Below, in pieces: positions 55,764 through 64,000 of a DNA stretch of 64,000 nt (position 1 is the first letter of the stretch; each line of letters opens with the position of its first letter). Made by a program: the position numbers and the translations under genes. The DNA comes from Prostheceraeus crozeri (Eukaryota; Platyhelminthes; Polycladida; Euryleptidae), in assembly GCA_907163375.1 (NCBI GenBank), contig CAJQUW010001730.1:1-64000 (forward strand), written 5' to 3'. The notes under the pieces were generated by a model that worked only from the letters and a program-made list of their open reading frames with translations, was not told the origin of the DNA and made no database searches.

Positions 55764-57562
55764 TTGTCAGTCAACGGTTTACAGTGTACAGGAATACATG
55801 TAAAAGCTTGAAAGTAGAATAATCAGGAATTTTATTAGAAAAATTAATGCACGTAAAAGAAAGCCATTTCACAAACTATAGCTTCTGACAATGCTACGAG
55901 GATAACTTACATAATGTCTAAATTATGGAAACAAAACACTGCTTGTTGTCTACAAATTCAGTCCTACATACATGTACGTTACATGTGAAATCTTCCTTTA
56001 TCAATTTAATAATTAAACTAGTCAGCACAGCAATGGACATGCAGGCCAATGTCGCATTGAAGCACAATTTCTTTGTGTCTTTTCCACAATTTGTGGATCT
56101 TTTATGTGTTTTAGATGCACTTTGATAATGAACCTTGTGATCAAATAGAGCATCAGATCCCACACGCCTTATTCCAGACAGAATAAGTCCTCGTGGTCGA
56201 CTAGCTCTGGAATCTCTGGAAGTGTTTGCACATAACACAAGAACAGAATATCATCTTAACTGCTTTAGACGGGAGGTAGTGATGAAAATTTTCCGGAAAA
56301 TATAGGAAAAAGTTGGAAAATTTTGGAAAAATTTTGAAAGTTTTGACTTTTTGTAATAGGACCTATAATTTGACCGCTTTCACAGCCGAGGCATGGACAC
56401 ATCAATGGAATCTTTCTAAAACTCTTGAGTTCACCATAATATTTCGATTAAAACGATCGTACATGTAGCAATGCGACTCCCGTCCGCGGATTTTGAGCAT
56501 TCCTTTACCACCAATGGCTTGTGGTAATTTGTCAGCATTTTTAATTATCACAGACATCGTTTGGGGTAACGGGACTTTTTGCCTTTACAATGGGGGTATA
56601 ATGTCATGCAATGTGAAAGATCTGGAGCAAAAATAATGCACTTGATTTGTGAGCTTGCTTATAGCTTGAAAGTTAGGCTTAATTATGCAACCTTGATTAT
56701 AATGATACAAATTATTCATGTGTTGATGAACATGTGAAGCATAAGCACACAGTCCAACATAGCACTATACATGAGCGAGCATATTGGAAGATATATAAAG
56801 ACTGTAAACTCGTGAGATATTTGGAAACTAAAGATATCTATGATGAGTAGAAGAATATCTATGATAGTTTCTAACTTCTGGCGTATTGTCCGATATCTTC
56901 GTTGAGGACAAACTGCACATCTTCCATTTCTAGCTCAGATGGTTCAGATAGTTCCAAATCGATTTCAGATCTGCCCAAATGAATTTCAGACATTTCCAGA
57001 TGAATTTAAGATCCTTTCAAAGTTGAGTTTCTGACAGATATCTGAAATCCATCTAATATCTGAAATTTATTACGAAAAATCTGAAATAGAAGTGGAAAAG
57101 GTGCAGTTGGTTCCAAAAGGTAACATGCAGGGATGATAGAGAAGTTTTCGGTCTTTGAATATTACATAGTCTTTTCAAGCGACTATAACAAGTCTCCAAA
57201 ACAAAGGAAAAAACGTCAATCACCGAAAAATAAATTTCAGAGCTTTCCAGTGGAAAATTTTCCATTTGCATCACTAACGGGAGGTAATTCATTGTGTTCA
57301 ATTATAAAAACGATCTCTTCTGCTCCCTGGAATTTTATTGCAGATAAAAGAATTAAAATAGAAACAAGTGACTGCTAAAGACATCCGACGTTTCGTCTCA
57401 CAGAAACATACTAATTGGTAACTGATGAACTGGTAAGGGGGTGTTTTAGTAGTGATGTGAAAACATGATATAACGCTGCACAGTCCATCTTGGGTACCTG
57501 ATGAGGTTGTATTCTAGGCTTTCTTCCTCTTGGAGAAACATATTCCTGTTCGCTATATAGCC
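55764..57562. other. Non-coding stretch
   Basis: No supported gene. An imperfectly repeated TTGGAAAATTTTGG tract lies near 56290-56340 and repeated TTTCAGAT words lie near 56930-57070. Confidence 0.3.
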
Positions 57563-57800
57563 ATTATGATAAACTGCTTATCTGAAGTTGACTACAATGG
57601 AAATAGACTCAAGGTCCCGCCACATCCGGGGGAACTACGTTGAGGCACGCATCACCAATGAGAAGCTTAGGTTTACGCGTGTGACTGATTCTAGTCCAAT
57701 GATACAGCCGTTGACAAGTGTATCTAAGTAAAAATACACATGCGTGTCTATTGCATGAAACCTTACATCTATTCAATTTCAATTTCTATGGCACTAACCT
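57563..57800. repeat. Dispersed repeat (about 240 bp), copy 2
   Basis: Co-linear with 44398-44640; see that entry for shared landmarks. Confidence 0.6.
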
Positions 57801-58027
57801 ACGGTCAGCGCTCAGGGATGACGCTTCTTTAAATTGAACTGTCAGCCTTTGTAAAATTTTCACTTTCGCAAAGATTGACGGCAGTCCTCGCCACTGAAAT
57901 CTTGTGAACACATCTCACTTCCTGTGTCATGAATACCGCTGATACCGCCCTCTTATCAAGCATTGAACTTTATTAGCGCAAGAAGAGTATCACAAAGCAG
58001 TCTTTGATGAAAGCGTTTATACTTGTA

Positions 58028-58530
58028 CACTGTAAGTCGCTCAATACTAATCACATACGAAGGATGCACACCAAAATAAATTTTTGATATATGTCTGTAT
58101 CCATCTGTATGCTTTTCGTATGTTATTTCAAATGTGGTATGTTTTACATACTAAAGCCATACCAGCACAATGTTAAAGGAAAGCATCAATGATGTCCAAA
58201 AAATGTTGATTTAAGGCCCTTTGTCAATAAATATCACATTAATGTTACTACTGTTCTGTAAGTTGTGAAGTAATGACATTCAAGAGTAAAACTTCCAATT
58301 CCGAATTCGATTTTAATACATGTAAGTCCAAGGCATCTCATATAAGTATTTAACCATCAACAATTATGCATTATGCAATTTTGAAACTACGCATATTATC
58401 AATCAGAAATAAATACACATTACAATCCATGAACGCAAAAATAGTTTTGTTTGAGCTATATAAGTCAACATGGTTGCACGAAAGATATCGTTTGAATGAA
58501 TTGATGTTAATCAACTTGGTTCATTAATAT
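58028..58530. mobile_element. CACTGTAA(A/G)TCGCT-family element, left part
   Basis: TA then CACTGTAAGTCGCT begins a segment that follows the 918-bp element at 53246, including ATGAACGCAAAAATAGTTTTG, to about 58530. It also has an internal stretch (GAATTCGATTTTAATACATG) that the shorter copy lacks, so the copy at 53246 is internally deleted. The right end is missing here. Confidence 0.7.
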
Positions 58531-59148
58531 ACTTATTCTATGCATATTTGCATAAATCACACGTTCTAAATCTAAGGCAATAATTGAATGGCAGAAACAG
58601 CTCCTGTCAACGAAATATTTCGGGAAGAAAGAGATTATTATCCCTATCTGTGGAACCATCACTTCCTGGAATTAAAAAAACCTACCGAACGTTGAACTTT
58701 CCTTCATCTTCCCATGGAAATGGTCTTTCAAGAAATGCAATTTTACAGTAAAGAAAATATTTTCCTTCGGCAATTGAAGCTTTGACAAAATGATTTGATC
58801 AACCGCCAGGCACCTGCTGCTTCAGGAAAGGTTATCTTCCGTTCGTTTGGATGTTTTCATCAAACTAATCGGATTTCGTGTCATGAAATGTTGACTTGAG
58901 AGAGAGCTGCATCGGTGTTCACTTCCTGTTCCATCTTGATAGGATTAAATCAAGGTGATTTCAACCTTCGTTCTCTTAGAAAGCGCATGCGAATTTCTAG
59001 TGCTTTAATCATGGTTCATAAAAGAAATAACAGAAATTGAAGACGAGTACTCTAATAGCTGCTACATGAGATCAGAGCATTGCCTGACCTGGTGTGCGTG
59101 CTGTTCATCCTAATGCATGATTCACACTGGTCGACGAAAAATTTTTCG
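58531..59148. other. Non-coding stretch
   Basis: No supported feature between two copies of the CACTGTAA family. Confidence 0.3.
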
Positions 59149-59695
59149 CACTGTAAATCGCTGGATACGAAAACTACATGCAAACATATACCAAAATCAT
59201 ACACAATTTGAAACTAACATCTGATGCGAGATTCTCGTAGCGTATGTTTACAGAGATTTGGTATGTCTTTCATACGAAATCTCACTTACTTTCGTATGTG
59301 ATTGGTATGTAGCGATACGAACTATTCTATCTGTGATTTACTGTTTTACAATTAAATACGAGTTGTCAGTATGTTTTATATGCGAGACATGTAAATTCGT
59401 CCTCATTCGTGCGTCTCTCGTATGTAGAGCTTTAAATCACATAGCAAAAAGTAGGTATATTACATACTACTGTCAAACAACTTTTTTTCAGTAATACAGT
59501 CGTCAATATTTCCTTTTGATAGTGTGTTATTTTACTAGAATTATGAATTTCATGATCTAATTTTATGCTAAGTCATCGTTGCTGCTTGTCTAGTGACATT
59601 AACAGGACGCTTGGTTACCTCTACTTTATAAACGAAATTGATCAACATCAATTCATTTAAACGATTTCTTTCGTGCAACCATGTTGACTTATGTA

Positions 59696-61298
59696 GGGTG
59701 ACTCAAAAGTCTTAATCGGATTTCAAATTGAGATTTCCCAGATTTCTCTAGCATTTTTACGATACATGCTGGAAGTGAGCTCCGTTAACTACGGTACAAA
59801 GAATGAGGCGTTTTTCGGAGTTTTCAAAAGTATTGATGATCATGACTTTCTTTGCGGACTGGACTGCTTCAGTAATCTTCACTCGCAGTTCTTTGCTGTT
59901 CGTTGACTTAATCATATACACTGTTTCCTTGATATGTAACCCCACAAAAGACAATCAAGAGGAGTGAGATCTGTCGTCCAACCTAGCCAGTGAATGGGAC
60001 CGTTTCGGCCAATCCATCGATTATGGAATTGGATGGTGAGAAATTCTCTGACAGTCAGACCCCAATAAGGCGGTGCGCCATCTTGTTGAAAAAACGTCGT
60101 CGAAAATCGTTGTAATCTCTCTAGTTCCGGAATAAAATAATCCTTCAACATTTCAATGATGATTCGGTCGCGGAACATGGCCGCCCAGACCACCTGTAAT
60201 TTCGACTTCAGAGGAATCTCGTCACATAAATGGGGATTTTCATAGTCCCAAATCACACAGTTGTGACTGTCAATTTTGCCATTTAAATAAAAGATGGCCT
60301 CGTTAAAAAGAAGAGTTCATGTATGGAGATTAAGATTTTTATATCATCACATCGCCGGCTAATTTCTTCGCAAAACTGAAGCATTGGTTCATAGTCGTCC
60401 GGTAGTAGTCCATGCACACGTGAAATATGAAATGACTTCATGCCACGTGGCATATCAAGCTTAATTGCTGCATCCCGTACCGATCACCTTTTTGATTGCT
60501 CTCAAACTCTTCTTTGACACGTAAAATATTACCCTCAGCAAGGGATGCGCGACCACTTCGCTCAGCATTTTGGACAGTACCCGTCTCGGTAAATTTTTTA
60601 AACACAAATCGGAGTGTGCTTTCAAAAGGTGGCTTTGATGAAAGATTTCTTTGCCACTGCCGTCGTCGGGCAGTAGTTATGGATTCATATTTAGCCATAA
60701 ACAACACAACGTTGATTCGATCTTCTACCAAACACATCGCTCTGGTTTCTGTGAGTAACAAGTGCATATCAACCACTAGTACTGAGCGAGTTTTGAAATC
60801 CTTCTTTTTACTATCTGAGCCTATGTTTCGATTCAATGACATTGTTACGTCATGCATAACTAATGCGCTTATGTAAAAGTTTGATAACCATCATAGCAAG
60901 TACCAGTCACACATTAATGAAAAATGTTGGCTTATCTTTCTTCATAATTTCTTCTTACTTACCCTCCGCTATTAATTCAATGGACGTTACTGCATCAAGT
61001 CTTGTTCATATTTTGTAGGCGACTTAATCAATCAGATTTCATGATAAAGCATTCTTGGCTGCAGTGAAAATGATAGATTTTAAGCGAAAAACGTTTTTCA
61101 TGACATCTGATCAATTGGATGACCTCCATAATATGAGTGACCTTGGCTGCACCTTTAACTTATCTTTTTCGCAATTGCGAAATGTTACTAAAATTTTGGT
61201 TCTTCCTCTACAGAAAAAACGAAAAATGAAATCTGTAGTGTTAACACTTGCTGAGAAATCTTGATTTGAAAACCAATTAAGACTTTTGAGTCACCCTG
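59696..61298 (-). mobile_element. Mariner-type transposon (about 1.6 kb), nested
   Basis: Inverted terminal repeats GGGTGACTCAAAAGTCTTAA(T)(C/T)GG bound the element, which is flanked by TA (possibly TGTA). It inserted into a pre-existing CACTGTAAATCGCT-family element, which dates it as the younger of the two. Confidence 0.88.
59757..60857 (-). pseudogene. Mariner transposase pseudogene
   Basis: The coding parts lie in transposase order on the minus strand. An N-terminal helix-turn-helix region contains ARRRQWQRNLSSKPP and RFVFKKFTETGTVQNAERSG. A following segment (SRVHGLLPDDYEPMLQFCEE) is in another frame. Then come LLFNEAIFYLNG, WDYENPHLCDEIP, FFQQDGAPPYWG and DLTPLDCLLWGYI. The first catalytic aspartate of the family is Asn here (FNEA where SDEA is usual); the other two aspartates are present. 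At least two frameshifts (near 60310 and near 59930) and a stop near 60438 break the frame. The C-terminal ORF at 59954-59757 contains ELRVKITEAVQSA, typical of the region after the catalytic domain. Inactive copy. Confidence 0.85.
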
Positions 61299-61919
61299 TA
61301 TATCTCAAACATAACTATTTTTGCGTTCATGAATTATAATATGTCTTTATTTCGGATTGCTAATATGCTTAATTTCAAAATTACATAATGCATAATTGTT
61401 GATGGTTGAACACTTATTGATTATTTATGAAATGCCTCAGACTTACATGCATTAAAATCGAATTCAGTATTCTAAGTTTGACAATAAAATATAATTATCT
61501 CACTACTAAGGCGACGCCGAAATTTTGACCTTCAAATAATGATATGCACTCTATGTCGACTACGAATCTGCGCGTCTGCCGAGTTCTAGTTAGTTCTTTA
61601 TTTAGTCGGACAGTATTAAAGAAAAACACATGTTCATCCTATGGGGCGCAGATTGATGTTTTTGTCAAAAATTGAAGTTTCTGTGTTTTCTTGTGTTTCT
61701 CTACCACGTTGTTTATAAAGTTCAAAATGAGTAGCCTATTAAAAGGAGCACTGAACCTGAGCAGTAGCTATGACTAGCAGTATCTAGCACTCTTTGAGTG
61801 CCAAAATATTAGTTATCACTTAAGAACTCATTCGATGAGTTGCATATAGGAGTTGTACATCCATCTAAGAACTGTTTTGGCAATGAAATACAAACGTATT
61901 TGGATCAATAAGATATGCA

Positions 61920-62255
61920 TATGACTCAAAGCGTGGTCGATGAAATGGGTCAGTGTTGGCAAGACTAAACTCACTGTCGGAGACGATAGAATACGTTGGG
62001 TGGATAAAACTATAGTCGGGAGGATGAAAAACGTTAACAGGACTCAAAGCACAGTCAGATAGGATGGAAAACATTAGCAGGACTCGAATCACACTCTGGG
62101 AGGATGGAAAACGCTGGATGACTCAAAGTACAGGCGGGGAGGATGAAAAACGTTAACAGGACTCAAAGCACAGTCAGATAGGATGGAAAACGCTGGATGA
62201 CTCAAAGTACAGGCGGGGAGGATGAAAAATGTTGGATGACTCAAGGCACATACAG
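61920..62255. repeat. 40-bp minisatellite
   Basis: About eight units of roughly 40 bp have the form ACTCAAAGCACAGTCAGATA plus GGATGGAAAACGTTAACAGG. Two sub-types alternate in the right half (GTTAACAG and GCTGGATG endings). The minus-strand ORFs (repeated CALSPVNVFHPP-type peptides) result from the repeat. Confidence 0.85.
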
Positions 62256-62418
62256 AAAGTGAACACGAGCAAATGAAAGAAACGCTGCTCCGCACTCAAA
62301 TGACGAATTCCTAGAAATAGTGAACATCGGACTTCGGTCTGATGGAATCTATGAATCCGTGAAAATTTCCATTAACATTGTTCCGACGGCATATACACGC
62401 GTGTGTTCCTTTAGTTCC

Positions 62419-62441
62419 ATGATGATGATGATGATGATGAT
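62419..62441 (+). repeat. (ATG)n microsatellite
   Basis: Seven to eight tandem ATG/GAT triplets. Confidence 0.9.
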
Positions 62442-64000
62442 TATAAAACCGAATCAACCGATTTGCGCATTCTCCGCATGGCATGTAAATTGTCATTTTC
62501 ATATTAGTGAACGGGAGGGTGCAAATTTGTAAAAACACTTTCAAAGACAACTGACATTTTAAATTCTAGGTTAGATGTTTTCAATTCACTATTGATACTA
62601 TTAGCACTTGCTGACTGCATCTGACTTTTTAATTGACTTTATTTTTTTTAATTTTAATTGCAAAGAGTTCTCTTAGCTTTGGCAAATTCTCAATGGTTTT
62701 ATTTAATGGTTTCATCTTCATTGTAACTTTGTTCTGATGATATGTCTAATGATGACATGAAATCGACCAACATTTGTCGCTTTAATTTTAAAATGATGTC
62801 ACTGGGTTCGCAATCTCACAAAGGTCTGAAATAATAGTTCACCAATTACAACTTCACAAACATACAGCCTGTTAGAAACAGTTTTGAGCAAATGAAATTT
62901 AGCTCACAGTTTCATCTCGATTTTGCATCACGCACGAACGGAAAACTTCATTTCACTTCAAAGCCGAAGTAAAGTGATTTAGGACCTGAGATTTTGCATA
63001 GGCACTAACAGACACGACGCCCATTGCAACATTTGTAGCAGTTTGAAAAGCTTGTGACACAGCGGATAATTTCTGAAAACATCACGTCCGTAACGCTGGA
63101 ATTGGTCAATGACTCAATGAGTTTCCGACTCATAGCTCTCAATTTCTACCCACGAATGCTGCTGCCACGATTCATTTGCGTGTGGGTTAGTCTAGAGCGG
63201 ACATAGTCCTCTCCCAATCAGTGCATGCAGTGGTAGCAAGGGGTAGAGATTGACATAGATATTTTTCTCCCTTTGGCTTGTGTGATTGGCCAAGCGTGCG
63301 CATTGCACAGGTAGCTCGAATCAGAGAGCCGACGAACTTCAACGGCCAGATTGCAGGCAGGACTGTCAAGTGAATGGTGCGCAACTGTGATTCAATTTTC
63401 TCCGTGATAAATCCGTCAAATGGGAATATCATTCATAAATTTTAATGGTAACATAAAATGATCAGCTATAGAGCACGCCTTCCAATGTTTTCTTTTTGGA
63501 CATCGCAATCCAAGAACTTTTCTACTTGGATATAAGCAGTTCAGGCGGATCTTCTAATCTTTGAAATGTTCATTTTACCGTTACGTATCAGGGAACAAAG
63601 TTAAAAGACCTTTATGTCTGAAACGCATTCATTTTTGTATCTAATTATTGAATTGCTATGTACACAGATTCCAGACAGATTTTTAACAAATATATTGAAA
63701 TCGGACAAGTGTGGTGCGTCATACTTGCAAAGGTACTTGACAGCTTCACAACTGCGGGTGTAAGTGAATTAGGACGGTCTCGGCTTTGACTTCTTGCACC
63801 ACTACTATGGGATAAATGTATCGATGTCGTTGCTTTCAAATGAATTTCAGGGCGCTTGATACATTTAACTACACTTTCCGCAGAGAGAATCAAACACGCA
63901 GATCAGTTATCATAGTTATTGTTACACATCCAATCTATTTCTTTGACAGTTGGTCGTAAATTTGATTGTTTGAGTGGGAAGAGAAGAAACGAACTTCGGA
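62442..64000. other. Non-coding stretch to the window end
   Basis: No supported gene. Minus-strand ORFs at 63187-63432 and 63645-63893 have no recognisable content or splice context. Confidence 0.35.

Larger units (their letters stand above)
59149..61508 (-). mobile_element. CACTGTAAATCGCT-family element, inverted, split by a mariner
   Basis: The segment starts CACTGTAAATCGCTGG and runs as the reverse complement of the 53246 element to 59693. It is interrupted by a mariner element, then resumes at 61301 (ACTATTTTTGCGTTCATG) and ends near 61508 at CTCACTAC. The sequences on either side of the mariner (GTTGACTTAT and TATCTCAAAC) are contiguous in the other copies. The far end of the element is missing. 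Confidence 0.75.

Noticed and set aside
61865-62295. Minus-strand ORFs with repeated SPVNVFHPP peptides
   Set aside because: They arise from the 40-bp minisatellite.
1-64000. CRISPR arrays, bacterial operons, ribosome binding sites, LTR retrotransposons
   Set aside because: The tandem arrays lack unique spacers, gene structure is eukaryotic, and no gag/pol frames or paired LTRs were seen.

Overview
The window looks like a piece of an animal nuclear genome, most likely a marine invertebrate. The evidence is the presence of phase-matched exons with GT-AG splice sites, AATAAA/ATTAAA poly(A) signals, a metazoan-type SLC22 transporter, and many animal transposon families (piggyBac, Tc1, mariner, hAT, Penelope-like). 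A deuterostome such as an echinoderm is a guess from general character, including recurrent GTAGGCCTA words, not a demonstration. The sequence is AT-rich and mostly non-coding. There are no operons, CRISPR arrays or rRNA genes.

Host genes. The clearest gene is an intact single-exon SLC22-type organic ion transporter on the minus strand (15770-17401). A second minus-strand gene of about 16 kb can be assembled from three exons with compatible phases: 55763-55169, 50183-49686 (a coiled-coil exon with four 28-residue repeats and an in-frame TAA) and 40206-39824 (a terminal exon with a poly(A) signal). Its product is not recognised. Its introns carry a Tc1 element, a mariner-type relic, a hAT relic and two minisatellites. 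Weaker single exons lie at 112-365 (+), 6209-6492 (-) and 10558-10658 (-).

Mobile elements. There is a piggyBac transposase with an 11-nt first coding exon and two in-frame stops (23478-25860). There is a complete 1384-bp Tc1-like element with two in-frame TGA codons (51037-52420). A mariner element (59696-61298) is nested inside a second family of TA-flanked elements with CACTGTAAATCGCT ends (53246-54163, 58028-58530, 59149-61508). A mariner-type relic with long inverted repeats lies at about 48270-49554. Two 721/722-bp hAT-type MITEs lie in opposite orientation with 8-bp target duplications (35531-36251 and 38890-39611). Penelope-like or other reverse transcriptase and GIY-YIG relics occur at 8055-8520, 9590-10171 and 33925-34045.

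Repeats. Minisatellites have periods of 67 bp (5740-5965), 70 bp (12960-13220), 29 bp (41378-42430), 32 bp (54166-54357) and 40 bp (61920-62255). There is a near-perfect 290-bp hairpin at 28487-28775, an 850-bp fold-back at 36765-37615, and dispersed duplicated segments (13960-15024 against 45620-46655; 4005-4260 against 45190-45440; 44398-44640 against 57563-57800). Everything else is AT-rich sequence in which I see no gene.
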